Part shown: in pieces, positions 11,391 to 23,263 of the stretch
How positions within the stretch are numbered: the stretch's first letter is position 1
Layout: every line of letters starts with the position of its first letter
Assembly (NCBI GenBank): GCA_045837725.1
Contig: JBEWZL010000298.1
Location: 47,115 to 111,114 of the forward strand
Direction of reading: 5' to 3'
Source: Vermamoeba vermiformis
Taxonomy: Eukaryota; Tubulinea; Echinamoebida
DNA length: 64,000 nt
The notes under the pieces: generated by a model
Told to the model about the DNA's origin: nothing
Seen by the model: the letters and a program-made list of their open reading frames with translations, nothing else
Databases searched by the model: none
Translations under genes and position numbers: made by a program

Positions 11391-13691
11391 ATGATGAGCT
11401 CATTTCAAGATCGCATGGAGGCCTGTCCTATTTGTGCGGCCTTGATTCCCAGTGCGCAGATTGAACTGCACGTTAATGAGGTGAGTGCTGCACGCTGTCG
11501 GGCCTGTAACTAATGCTGGTATTGCAGTGCTTGTCGAAGATGGACGTACAAGACAATCCACAACCACAACCTGACCCGCAACCTCAATATCACCCAACCA
11601 ATCCCTTCTTACAACCTCAACAACCGAATCCAGATCAAGACATTGTTAAATTTTTAATGGAAGAGGAAGAGCGTATTAAAAATCAGCGACAATTAGAAGA
11701 GCTTGAAAATGAAAGGTAATTCTTATTATTATAATAGTGGTAATTTTATTAGTCATTTTCGCACGCTGCGGAATTCTGGCGATGAATTAGCGTGCACTGA
11801 GAATGCACCGATAATGCAGTACGCATGCTGATATACATCTCCAGACTGTTAAAAGAGCTGTTGGAACAAGAGCGGTTAGAACTCGAACAAGCACGCCGTC
11901 AGCGCGAGGTGATGGATGAGCAGTACGAGTGCGCGCTCTGTCACTTGAAATTCGCATTTGAACGCATGCTGTTCTTGGATGTGAGTCACTGAGGCCTGTA
12001 TATATATATGCACCACAACTAACACCCCCCGCAGAGCTGTGGCCACTACTTCTGTCAGCTCTGTCTCGCCAAACACGCCACTGCACACGTGGACGAGAAG
12101 CGTGTCGGTGAAATTTCGTGTCCGCACTGCACCACTCCACTCACCGCGCTCGAGATCAAGGTGCGTACTGGCACGTGACAGGTGTCATCGTTGCGTGTCA
12201 CACTCACGTTCTATATTTAGACGCTGCTGACCCCCGCCAAGTACGACGAGTACCTCACGCAGTCCGTGACCGCCGTGCTCGCCGCCAATCCCGCGCAGTT
12301 CACGCAGTGTCCCAATCAGCAGTGCGGCGTGGTGATTGAGCGCGTGCATGCCACCAGCGCGAATGAGAGCAAAGGTGAGTTGGGCCCTGATGGACGTCCG
12401 CTCAGTGAAGTGGCACAGCGCCACAAGAACGAGTTTCGACTGCGGTGTCGCGAGTGTCAAACAGAGTTCTGCGCCAGCTGTCGTCTGGTGCCCTATCACT
12501 TGGGATTCACTTGCGAACAGGTACGTCGTTCACTGAACGCCACGTCACTGCGTATACTGACAAGTGCCACCAGCACGCGGTGTACCTCAAGTCGCAGCAC
12601 TGTCGATTCTGCGACACGCCGCTGAGTGCCGAGAACACACTGCGCGGTCACAGCTTGGTGTGCACGGAGCAGGACTGTGCGGCACGTGTGCTCATCTGCT
12701 GCGACAAACAGCTCGCGTGCGGACATCCGTGCGGCGGTGTGAAGGACGAGGCCGTGTGTCCGCCGTGTCTGCGCTGCGAGGGGAGTGCGCAACAGAGCGG
12801 CGAGGACTACTGCGCCATCTGCTGGACCGAAGCACTGCGCCAAGCCCCCGTGGTGCAGCTGGAGTGCGGGCACATGCTGCACTACGAGTGCTGCAAGAAG
12901 AAGATTGAGAGCAAGTGGTCGGGGGCCGTCATCTCCTTCGCCTTCTTGGACTGTCCGCTCTGCAAGAAGCGCATGCACAATCCCGCGCTGCAGGCCAGTC
13001 TGCACGAGGTAGTGGCGCTGTATCAGGACGTGGAGAGCAAGGCCCTGCAGCGCTTGAAGTACCTGAATCAGGAACAGTGCAAGGACATTACGGACGAGAA
13101 GAGTCGCTTCTACAAGGACCCCACGGGCTATGCACTCAACAAGTTCTGCTACTACCTCTGTTACAAGTGCAAGGTACGTACTGTGGGCTCAGTGTAGCGC
13201 CGAGTACTCACTCTTAATGCGCGCAGAAACCCTATTTTGGTGGTGAGCGCGACTGCAATGCGGAACAGCGCGTGGCTGACTACAACCCTGCTGAACTGGT
13301 CTGCGGTGGCTGTTCTAATTTTGGCAACAAGAACTCGTGCACCATACACGGCAACGACTTTATGTACGTGTTACCCTATCTATATATATACCGCGTACTG
13401 ACCGCACTCGTTCAGTGAATACAAGTGTCGCTTCTGCTGCAGTGTGGCGTGTTGGTTCTGTTGGGGCACCACGCACTTCTGCGAGCCCTGTCACCGCATT
13501 GCCACCGAGATTGCTAAGCGGCCGAAGAAAGGTACGTAGTGTCTGGCTAGTGTCTGGCTAGTGTTGCAGTGACAGTGACTCACACACGTGTTGCAGATCT
13601 GCCCAAGTGTACCTGCACGGTGCCACATCCACCCAACGGCGAGGAGTACTGTCTCGGGTGCTCGTTGTGTCGCATTCAACAAGAGTTTTGA
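11391..13691 (+). CDS. Hybrid E3 ubiquitin ligase: UBZ-like finger, RING1-IBR, and C-terminal MYCBP2-type RING-Cys-relay module
   Basis: About nine exons. The N-terminus (MEACPICAALIPSAQIELHV...C) looks like a UBZ4-type ubiquitin-binding finger. After a Pro/Gln stretch and a charged coiled coil comes an RBR-like RING1 (YECALCHLKFAFERMLFLD, SCGHYFCQLCLAKH, CPHC) and an IBR (CPNQQCGVVIE, RCRECQTEFCASC). Instead of RBR RING2 the protein continues with a block closely matching the C-terminus of MYCBP2/PHR: YCAICWTEALRQAPVVQLEC, RFYKDPTGYALNKFCYYLCY, KKPYFGGERDCNAEQ, WFCWGTTHFCEPCH. Both relay cysteines of MYCBP2 (human C4520 and C4572) appear conserved, as the TGC at 13254-13256 and the TGT at 13459-13461, as does the His of HFCEPCH. 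In MYCBP2 this module transfers ubiquitin to Thr/Ser through two Cys thioesters. The substrate here is unknown. Confidence 0.85.
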
Positions 13692-13890
13692 GCGCGTTGT
13701 ACATAATAATAATAATCGGAGCACTGAGGTCCCTCTTGTATTATAATAAAGACCTGTCGATCTGAATGAAATCTCACGCGCAGCTGAAGATTTTGCGCGC
13801 CATTTTCTTTCGAGCCTTGTTTCGTTATCTCCGGCCTCATTACTAGCACAGGTCAATTTATTTTATAGTAGTGTGCTCGCATATTTATTC

Positions 13891-16179
13891 ATGAGCAGTA
13901 GGAACAGACCTGAAGAGTACGTTGAGCAGATCAGACAAAAAAAGTTGAAAATTAATAATTTTAGTGAATTTATTTTGCCGAATATATTTATTATTCCGCA
14001 ATATTATGCACCAAATAACACGTGAAAAATAAATTTAACATTAATATAATATTTGCTGGATCTAACGCTCACAGGGAGGGCAGCCAAACACGGCGCAAGA
14101 GACGCATAGTGCCACCACCAGCGAGCAAAGAACAGCCCAATATTTACAAATATGGACTCAGAACACCTCGTCGCACGGGCAATGAGGGTGAGGCAGATGC
14201 ACCCAGCGCAGCGGAAGAACTCGAGAAGGAAGTGAAGCAGAACGGCACGAACACCAATGTGACACGTGTCAATGTGGAGCCCGAGCAGCCAGCAGCCCCT
14301 GTCGCGCAAGTCGTCGCAGTGCCAGTACGTCCAGCAGCACGTGTCCAGTCACGTGTGCCGTGGAGTGTAGTGCTGGCACCGCTGTGGTACCCCGTGTGGA
14401 TCACGTGGCTGTGCTGCTACACCGTGTTCAGCGTGCTGACGTACTGGGACACGGTGCTGCTCGTGCACCTGCATCAGTTCTACCGCTACACACTCGGAGC
14501 ACGTGATCGCGCACGTGATTATCATCCCACACAACTCGGTCGCACACTGCTCACCGCACTGCTCGCTGCGGCACTGCTCTGGACACTGCTGTCGCGGCCT
14601 GGGCACTCGTCCCTCAACCAGGGCACGGCGCAGGACCTGCACGAGTTTGAAGCCCTGAGCGAGGAATTGGAGCACGTGAAGAGCAGCACACGTGATCTGC
14701 TGGCACGGCTCGAGTCAGTACCGAGTGCGACACGTGTGCAGCTGTTGGAAGAGCACGTGCGCACACTGGACAAGAGCGTGGATCAGCTGAACAAGCACGT
14801 GACTGGCCTGAAGAGTGGCAGCGAGGGCACGAGTGTGGCGAGTGTGAGTGAGGAGCTGTTGCGTGACATGAGTGTCTCGATCAGCACGCTGCAGAACAAT
14901 CTCGCCAACACCGCGCACAGGTACGTAGCGATTGCAATTCACTGAACGGCAACACTGACACGTGTCAGCCTCGAGGACAAGGTGACCATTCTCACGGAAC
15001 GATTGGCCGGACTGTCCCTCAGCTTCGATGCCCTCACTGAGCGCGTCAATCAGCAGACCGATGCACTGCGCGCACAGGTGCTGGCCGATGAACAGTTGCA
15101 ACGCTTGATCGATCAGCGCATTCAACGCACACTCGAGTCAGATCCGCGCCTCAACAGACCGGAGGCACTGCCCAGCCTCACCGCTGAGCACGTGCACGCA
15201 CTCGTGGAACGCGAACTCGCTGCATTCATGAACGACAAGGTGCAGACCCTGGTAGATGCCACGCTGCGCGATCTCCGCGGTGAGATGCAGCAACAGCTCC
15301 AAGCGGAGTCACGTGCCAGTGTAGCGCGCGAGAGTGAACTGCGCAGTGCCCTGATCGATCACGTGACACAGCTGTTCAGTGAACGCACGACACGCGTGGA
15401 GCACACGAGTGAGGGCACAGACAGGGCGTGGATTCAAGAGCAGATCCGTCGTGCCTTGCATCGTCACATTGAAGGTTCGTACTTGAACATATATGATAGA
15501 GATATCACTAGACAATATGTGATACGCTCATATTGTAACACCACCACGTGATATTGTTGCACCCCTCGCACCGCACTGACCCCTGGCAGGTGACGTCACC
15601 GCGCGCACGGACTACGCACTGCTCACCGCTGATGCACACATTTACAAGCCCCTCACGCACTACGCACCACTGCCACCACCCGAGGCACGTGCTTCCTCTT
15701 GGGGCTGGATCACTTCCTTATTTGGCAGTACCCCACGTGTGCGCACCCCCCACGGTCCTCGCGTGGCCATTCACCGCTCAGGGCCGCGCAGTGTGGGCGA
15801 GTGTTGGGGCTTTGGCGGTGCGCAGGCCAATCTGACGGTCAAACTTAGTCAACCCATCACTGTCAGTCACGTGACCATCGATCACCTGTCACGTGACATT
15901 GCGTACAACATTGAGAGTGCACCGCGCGAGTTCCAGATCTGGGCCGTGAATGCGACGCACGCAGATCCAGCGCACTCACCGCGCACCTTGCTCGGCACCT
16001 TCGAGTACGACATTGAGGGCGAGCCTGTGCAGACCTTTGCATTGCCTAATAAGGCTATTCCGACGCAGTACATCACGCTGGCCATTCTGTCCAATCACGG
16101 CCACTACTACACGTGCTTGTACCGCTTCAGAGTGCACGGCACACCGCTGCAACACTCCGCGCCCAGCACCGTCAATTGA
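13891..16179 (+). CDS. SUN-domain inner nuclear membrane protein
   Basis: A tiny first exon (13891-13916) joins through a phase-2 intron to exon 2 at 14073, giving MSSRNRPEE followed by the basic stretch QTRRKRRIV. Hydrophobic segments follow (VVLAPLWYPVWITWLCCYTV and LLTALLAAALLWTLLS). Next is a long coiled coil, and the C-terminal SUN domain comes last (GPRSVGECWGFGGAQANLTV, SAPREFQIWAVNA, YITLAILSNHGHYYTCLYRF). SUN proteins span the inner nuclear membrane and bind KASH peptides in the perinuclear space, linking the nucleus to the cytoskeleton. The layout (basic N-terminus, membrane segments, coiled coil, SUN) is the usual one. The gene is dense in CACGTG palindromes within coding DNA. Confidence 0.9.
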
Positions 16180-16351
16180 GCGACATCTGGCCTGGAAGGG
16201 ACTGCAGAACTCACCTGTGCGATATTCCTGTAAAATAAAGACACGTTGTATATAGTTGGTGCGTGCTGTGCAGTCCTTGGCCCTGGTAGAGGTGTTGTGC
16301 GACATTTTCAGACCAGTCAATTAACACCTCAAACTCACATCGAGCACACCA

Positions 16352-17295
16352 ATGGCTGATAAGACTGTGTACAAGGTCGTATTCGTGCGTCACGGCGAGT
16401 CCGTGTGGAACAAAGAGAACAGATTCACTGGCTGGACTGATGTCGATCTCTCTGAAAAGGGTGTCGAAGAAGCGAAACAAGGTGCTCTTGCTTTGAAAAA
16501 TGCGGGTATGTACTGCGTATATTTAATTCCATGCATTCCGTTCTCCACCAGCACGCAATTATTAAAAGATTTTTATTGAAAATTTTTGCGTTGAATTTTC
16601 GTGAATCTGCAATCAATTCGCTGACTGACACGTACAGGCTTTGAATTCGATGTTGCCTACACTAGTGTGCTGAAGCGAGCTATCAAGACGTTGTGGTACG
16701 TGTTGGAAGGCTTGGATTCGTACTGGTTGCCCGTCACTCGCGACTGGCGCTTGAACGAGCGACACTACGGCGCACTGCAGGGCCTGAACAAGGCTGAGAC
16801 CGCAGCACTGCACGGCGAACAACAGGTGCTCGTGTGGCGCAGATCGTACGACATTCCACCCCCCGCACTCGAAGTGTCAGATCCGCGCCATCCCTCGCAC
16901 GACAGACGCTACGCAGCCCTCACCGCGGAACAATTGCCGCGCACCGAGTGTTTGGCTGACACCGTGCAGCGCGTGGGTAAGTGCTCGCCGTTCAGTGAAT
17001 GCACGTGACTGACCGCAGTGCAGTGCCAGCATGGACCGAGGAGATTGGCCCCAAGATCAAGAGTGGCAAGCGCGTGCTCGTGGTGGCACATGGCAACTCC
17101 CTGCGTGCCCTGATCAAGTATCTCGATAAAATCTCCGACCAGGACATCATCGAGTTGAATATTCCGACCGGTATACCCCTGGTGTACGAACTGGATGCAG
17201 ATCTGAAGCCGATCAAGCACTACTACTTGGCCGATGAAGAGACCCTCAAACAGGCTCAAGCTGCTGTTGCTGCTCAGGGCAAGGCTAAGAAATGA
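16352..17295 (+). CDS. 2,3-bisphosphoglycerate-dependent phosphoglycerate mutase
   Basis: Three exons (16352 to about 16505, about 16638-16975, about 17023-17295). It interconverts 3- and 2-phosphoglycerate in glycolysis through a phospho-His. The catalytic motif [19 protein letters not shown] is at the N-terminus. [37 protein letters not shown] and the distal [16 protein letters not shown], with the second catalytic His, follow in the standard order. The length of about 250 residues is normal for the cofactor-dependent type. It ends in a Lys/Ala-rich tail. The first intron is about 130 nt and the second about 45 nt, with TTCAGTGAA near its start. Confidence 0.95.
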
Positions 17296-17408
17296 GCTGA
17301 TTGGTCGGCTGAGCACGTGACTGATTCGAGTGACACGTGTCAAAGTAAAGCGAGAGTGTTTTATTTACAAAAAAGGCTATTAAATTACACGAGCGCGGCT
17401 ATTTTTAG

Positions 17409-18436
17409 CTACCACTCCATCATCTCCACGTGATCTCCGTGTGCCACCTGACTTTGTGACACGTTTGACACTTGCACATTGGTGTTGGTGACAGCAGTGC
17501 TATTATTGGGTGGTGTCACTTGCACTTGTTGCAGCAATCTTTGCAGATTTTCAGCGGGATCAGCGAGCTTGTAATTGACCAAATTAGGAAACAAGACAAC
17601 GCCCTGCTGCTGCGCGGTGGTGAGCCGTTGAAAGGTGCGCTCCGCCATCACCAGCGCGTACTCGTCACGTGACTGCTGCAAGATCTTCGCTTCGAGCTCA
17701 GCACCTATTTATAGCAGCAAGGGGTGAGTAGTGTCGCGTTGCCACCGATCAGTCCGCACGTACCGACAGCAGCGAGCAGTCTGACCGCGTTGTCGAGTGC
17801 GCGCCACACCTCCTCGTCGCTGAGTGCACTCTGATGCGCCCAGTCGTGGCGTGTTTGGCGCAGTTCGAACAGCAGCGAGCGGTGGCGCGGTGTCAGACCA
17901 AAGCGTTGAAAGGCGCGATCGAACTCCATGATCAGCACTGACAGGATGCGGTGCGTGTCCCTGCATTTGCCTAATTTAGTCATCGCTGTGCACTGTGCAG
18001 CACGTGACACGTACCAGCCCTGCACGGCGCGGAACTGCGCGGCAATCAGTGCGCGGGGATCGGTGCCTGGTGGAGGCTCATCCGCAGCGCTATTTTTAGA
18101 CTCGCGCGTGTCACGTGCATTCCTGTCGGTGTATTTGACCAGATCGAGCCACCTGTGCGTCGTCAGTACAGGCATGCAAAGCAATGGACAGTTACTTTTC
18201 ACCGTAGACAGTCAACATGGACTTGACTATAAATGGAATGAGACCCTGGTTGAGCAGCTTTAACATGCGGCCAATTATTTCATCATTGGTCGAATCTGAA
18301 GATAATAAGAATGTAGTGATATTAATCAGGCCAATATAATCGCATATTAATCAAATTAAAATAAATTAAATAAATAGCTAATTATTGTTGCAACAGAGCT
18401 AAACTGTCACCTGACTGACTAACCTCGTAGATTCAT
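17409..18436 (-). CDS. Stand-alone Swt1-type HEPN domain protein
   Basis: Multi-exon gene; the start at 18436 gives MNLR and the following exons join in phase. The first part (MLKLLNQGLIPFIVKSML, then VYGEKWLDLVKYTD) and a later helix pair (RHRSLLFELRQTRHDWAHQS, ALSDEEVWRALDNAVRLLAA) match the Swt1-like HEPN pattern. There an amphipathic entry helix with YGxxW precedes a WAH-containing helix and an RALD(x)LLxA helix. The arrangement R-x4-H in RHDWAH fits the HEPN ribonuclease signature. The tail is Gln/Asn/Val-rich and looks disordered. In other lineages this domain is attached to Swt1 PIN nucleases or to prokaryotic defence proteins; here no partner domain is seen. RNA cleavage or RNA binding is an inference. 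Confidence 0.6.
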
Positions 18437-18561
18437 TTTGGTTGTAGCTCTATACACGTATAGTATACTGTACGTAACAACTCAGTCGAGCTGAAGTCGA
18501 GTTGTGTGTGATCGGATCTGCTGCTTAATAAATTGAATTCGTCGTTTGCTGCAACAACACA

Positions 18562-20054
18562 ATGAACTTTATCGACAAGAATACACCCAAGCCTGACATA
18601 GTGTTCATCACCGGTGGCAGCGGGTTCATTGGCTCGCGTATAATCAAGGTACGGAATTAAACTGTCGCAGATGTGTCTGACAACAAAATCTTTGCCTGCT
18701 TCAATTTTAAATAATACAAATAGTGCCCATCTGCGCACGAATAATAGTACATCACTAATATTTCCACGCGCTGTAATTATAGAAAATCATCCAAGACTGG
18801 AAACAGACTTCGCGGCCCACTGAGAAGAAGATCCGCGCCCTGGTACGCGAGTCGAGTGATTTGAGTGTAAGTACAAGTAATGCCTATTTGAGCCTTCGCT
18901 AGTGTTCCTGGCACACTCTTCGCTAACACGCGCACCAGCTCCTCGAACACGAGTTCAACAGCGGCTTCTTAGAGTTCAGCTTTGGTGCCCTGGAAGATGA
19001 CCTCGCCGTGCAGCGCGCTCTGTCACGTGACGCGGCGCAGATTCGCGTGGTGATTCACTCCGCAGCACAGGGCGGGGACTGGGGCGAGTGGGACTGGTTC
19101 TATCGCGCGAACTATCTCGGCACCAAGCACGTGATGGACCACGCCATGCACTTGCCTAATTTGGAGTAAGTGTTCGATCGATCTGGACTGCAAGTCAGTG
19201 ATTGACACCTGTCATGTCAGTCGCTTCATCTACATGTCAACCGTGGATGTGTACTCCAGCAGCCAACAGCCACGTGACTGCGACGAATCAGTGCCCATTA
19301 CCATAAATAGGTAAGTATACGCGGTTGTATACCTCGCTGATCTATAAATAGGCGCGCACACTATTCCAAAACTAAAGCTATGGCGGAAAAACTCGTGTTA
19401 GAGGCGTGGAGCACCCACCGCGTGCCAGTGACAATATTCCGCGTGGGTGTCGTGTACGGTGCTGGTATGAAATAGTTGCAAAGACTTGCCTCAAAACTCA
19501 CTTCCTATTTAGGCAGCTATTCGTGGGGTCGACAAGTAAGCCGCTAATTATAGCCCAATCCAAATATGGCATTTGCTAATCACTCGCAGGAAGCACGTAT
19601 TTTAGCGCGTGGTCACGGCGTGCTGATCGATGGTGCTAAATATAGCAGCGGTGTCATTCACGTCGACGACATTGTCAGTGCAGCACTGCAATGTTTGACA
19701 CGTGACAACACCATCGGAAAAATATACAATCTCGCGGACAATTTCGATGTCACGTGGCGTCAGTGGTACGACACACTGGCCGATGGACTAAATCTCTGCC
19801 GTCCGAGATTCAGCGTACCGCGTCGCTTGGCAGTGTGGACCGCGTGGCTGTTCGAACTGATCTGGTGGCTGCTGCGCTTGCGATCTCGGCCGCTGTTAAC
19901 CTTATTTGTACTGAATCTCATCTCGCGAGATCAGCTCTATCCGACCAAGCGCGCCAAACAAGACTTTGATTGGTCCCCCAAAGTGCCGTTCAGTGAAGGC
20001 ATGAAAGAAATGTTGCAATGGTTGCAAGAGCACACAGAACTCTGGCGAGAATAA
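18562..20054 (+). CDS. Extended short-chain dehydrogenase (NAD-dependent epimerase / 3-beta-HSD-like)
   Basis: Seven exons, one of them only 23 nt (about 19514-19536). The N-terminal Rossmann motif FITGGSGFIGSRII binds NAD(P). Further on are VVIHSAAQGGDWGEWDWFYR with YLGTKHVMDHA, FIYMSTVDVYSSSQQPRDCD, and the catalytic YSKTK in RAHYSKTKAMAEKLVLEAW. FRVGVVYGAG and SSGVIHVDDIVSAALQC complete the extended SDR layout. Near the C-terminus is an aromatic hydrophobic helix (VWTAWLFELIWWLLRL), which suggests membrane contact as in 3-beta-hydroxysteroid dehydrogenases. A sterol or sugar-nucleotide substrate is possible, but the sequence does not decide it. Confidence 0.8.
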
Positions 20055-20127
20055 GTGCAAAGAAATCGAATTCTTTAACTGAACTATGTACAGAATGCGT
20101 TGCATAAACCAGTTCTATTTATAGCAG

Positions 20128-22456
20128 CTACTTTTCGGAGCTCTCCGTGCCCTCAGGTGCTGTCACATTCGGACCAATACCGCACACGTCACTGTCGCAG
20201 AATTTGTCCGGCTGCGGCTTGGTGTTCACTGAATTCAGATTCAACGGCTGCAAATTGTCTACCAGGGCTTGGTACTCCTCCGCGGAGATCTCCTCGTAGG
20301 GCATTTGCGCGTAGACACCGTCAGAGCGCGGCAAGAACGAGACGCCCTTGAGCTGGTACTGGAAGTAGTCGAGTGCGTGCGTCAGTTGCGGCCCCTCGGG
20401 CTGCGGATCGAAGGTGATGGTGGCACTCACTTGATTGTCGGCCCAGTAGCGCTGCAAGAATGCTGCCTGTTTAAACATTGCGTTAGTTCACTGTCACGTG
20501 CCAAACACTTCACTGACGCACCATGCTGAGCTGTTCCCACATGCTGACTTGGTGCTGTGGCCGCACACCAGCGCCGACATCGACCGGGAAGGTGACCACG
20601 AGCGTGTTGTGCGGATCATCCACCGAGGCCTCAATCGCGTACCCAGCACTCTGCAGCACGGGCAACAGATCGCTGTGCTTGGACACGCGCACACGCCGCT
20701 TGTAGTAGCGACTGATGGGCCAGTGCAGCCCTGGTGTGGCCCCCGCGAGGAGTGACACCGTGCCACTGGGCTTGACACTGGTGGTCTTGACTGAGCGCGG
20801 TATGGCCATCCACTCCGAGAACGACTGATCGTACTGCTGTATCGCACTGTAGCCCTGCGTGAGCCAGTGTTTCAGCGCACCAATGCCGCGCTTGGCAGTG
20901 AACTGTGCCACGCCGGACACGGAGCAGCCGATGCGTCTGTTGCGCAACATGACGCGATTGGACTCGGGCCAGTGCGTCTGACCGAGTGTGACGGTCTTGG
21001 CGTAGAGATAGGCGTACTTGAGCGTGCGCAGATAGTCCTCGAGTGCGTCGTGATTGAACGGGAAGGTCTCGACCAAGCAGCACAGCTCGTAGCTCTCCAG
21101 CGTCTGTTCCAGGCACGGATTGCCGCCCATCGCGCGCTTGTCCTTCCAATTCATCTCCAGCTCGTTCATGCGACCGTACGCGCGCATGTTGTCCAGCCAC
21201 GCAAAGCCAGGCTCACCGTTGAGCTGCACGCGCTGAGTGACGGGCGTGTAGTCCATGCCGAGCTCTGCAAACACGCTGTTGTTCGAGGTCCAGCCGTACT
21301 CCATGCGCTCAGGGTGCTTGGTGTAGTTCTTGAGGTCGAGATACTCCGCGTTGTCTGCGGGACCGAAGGCAATCTCTGCGGTCTGACGCACATTGCCTGC
21401 GACCACACAGCGGCCAATGTGATTCATAATGTCCACAATGCCGCGCACACCGAGTGTGGTGCCGATGAGTGGCTGCAGCGTGGCGTGAATGGACTGGTGC
21501 AAGCGCTGCAGTGCCGCAGGACCACTCGCCACACCACCAAAGCCCTTGATCGGTGCACCCGCGGGTCTGATGCGCGAGTAGTCGAACTGCACCGCTCTGT
21601 TGCCCTCCAAGTACACACTCAGCAAGCGACGCATCGAGTCCACCCACCCCTCGCGCGTGTCATCGATCACGTGCTCTTCTGCACTGCCCTCGCGCGGGGC
21701 CTTCACCGTCACTTTGCCAGCACCGCGCGTGTCAAATCCAACGCCCACGCCCAACATGCTCATGTCCATCAAGAACACGAAGGGCTTGGTCGGCTCGGCA
21801 CTCAGCTCTTCGGTCGACACGAAGGCGCAGTTGTTCAGCGCTGCGTACGTGCCGCGCTCTTCGGTCAGCGGCGAGCCCATGGCCCACAGTCCGCGTCCTG
21901 GCGGCAAGAACTTCATCTGCCATATGCGATCGTACATCTCTTGCGCGCTGCGCTGTGCACGACTCTGTTGCCAGCCCAAGCCGTGCTGCTCGATCCAGCG
22001 CCGTTGCATGGTGTAGGTGCCATTGACCACGCGCTCGACTGTCTCCCACCACTGCTCGTTCTGACCATCGCTCTTCACGCGACTGTACGTGCGACGATAG
22101 ACGAACTCGCCGAGACCATTGAAACCTGTCAAGGGTCAGGGGATCTGATCGCGATCTGGTGCTAGTAACGGAAATTTTATTGATCTACGCTTGTTAAATT
22201 TAATTATTCGAAGAAATATATTTTAAGCGGATCGGAGACAGGCAAAATAATTAATTAACGTTGGGCGAAATTTTAATATGAACTTACCAAATGGAGGCTT
22301 CTTATTCTTATATTTTTCAACAAATGACTTGCTTAATTTGAATTTTTTGGTTGTAGCTTCATCAGTACTGACGGATCTCACTACGACAGTCCGATCGAAG
22401 ATCCGCGATTTACTCCGCCGCACTAAGACTTGAAGCTGAAGACGACAAGCCAACAT
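20128..22456 (-). CDS. Adenosylcobalamin-dependent ribonucleoside-triphosphate reductase (class II RNR)
   Basis: Three exons: about 22456-22287, about 22124-20530 and 20473-20128. The start at 22456 gives an Arg-rich leader (MLACRLQLQVLVRRSKSRIF) that may target mitochondria. The body aligns by eye with the Lactobacillus leichmannii monomeric enzyme: GEFVYRRTYSR, FLPPGRGLWAMGSPL, the N-terminal redox Cys in AALNNCAFVSTEE, the active-site NPCLEQTLE with its thiyl Cys and Glu, the second redox Cys in YELCCLVETFPF, and RSVKTTSVKPSGTVSLLAG. The C-terminal shuttle pair is present as CDSDVC. It makes dNTPs from NTPs using coenzyme B12. In eukaryotes this class is known from only a few protist lineages such as Euglena and Dictyostelium. 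Confidence 0.92.
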
Positions 22457-22531
22457 ATTAAAGTCTTTGTGGTAACGCTGGCGGACTTGACGACCAACTG
22501 GCGAATGAATTCACTAAACTGAGTGTGCGTG

Positions 22532-22551
22532 TCACGTGATCGATCACGTGA
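22532..22551. repeat. 20-bp perfect palindrome
   Basis: TCACGTGATCGATCACGTGA reads the same on both strands and consists of two ATCACGTGAT units sharing a central ATCGAT. It sits just upstream of the RNR gene start, where it could be a promoter element, but the same ATCACGTGAT word also occurs inside exons elsewhere. Confidence 0.9.
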
Positions 22552-22639
22552 TCGGTAATATTTGCAGGTTGCAAGCACCCAGTAAAAAACCTTTAGATTC
22601 CTCTTACTTATTTTGCTGTCATTACAAGTGAAGGACTCT

Positions 22640-22690
22640 AGTTAGTAGTAGTAGTACTACTCTACTACTGTACTCTACTCTAGTAGTAGA
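22640..22690. repeat. AGT/ACT low-complexity run with self-complementary halves
   Basis: Runs of AGTAGTAGT are followed by ACTACTCTACTACTG and then CTAGTAGTAGAG, so the segment can fold on itself. It is simple sequence near the left end of the gene-free island. Confidence 0.75.
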
Positions 22691-23263
22691 GTTTTGGTAA
22701 CTGAAATTGCGCGTTTCCATTTCGGTCTGACTGCTCTTCCGCGACGAACTTTAAAAATTACATAGGCGAACACGAACGCTTGGGTGGCTGCCAATTGAGT
22801 CCTAACGCATTTTTAGGTGGTTAATAATTTAGTGTTCAGCGATCTGCCCGTTTGTGGAACTCCGCAAACGCGTCCAATCTCTGATGATACAGAGAGTACG
22901 ACACCGGAATGATTCACCTTCCTCTTTGCTTGTACGAAGGCAGATCCTTTCTTCATTGTGGCCCACTGTAATAAGTTTAAGACGAGCAATGGTTTGAGCT
23001 TTGGATCTGTACGCTTGAAAATCTTTTATTTCTGTACTATGTGTCCTGATTCAAGCCATCAATGGAAATCCATTCTGCAGTCACGTTTGTTCAGTGGTCC
23101 ACTTTAACTATTTGAAGTTGGAGAAAAAAATAGTGAAACTCAAATGTTTCCCTTATGGTATACAGTAGTAGTAGTATTGCAGGCCCGCCAACGCCATTGG
23201 AGGTGCCTTGTGCATGTGGTAGGAATTTATCCTGTGTCTGAGATCTTGCAAGCATCTTCCCCC

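Noticed and set aside
12496-13005. Minus-strand frame of 169 codons inside the ubiquitin ligase gene
   Set aside because: It overlaps exons with strong domain matches on the plus strand and has no signature of its own.
20867-22165. Long plus-strand open frame (432 codons) opposite the RNR gene
   Set aside because: It is antisense to a clear coding exon, has no recognisable domain and reflects the GC-rich codon use of the RNR gene.
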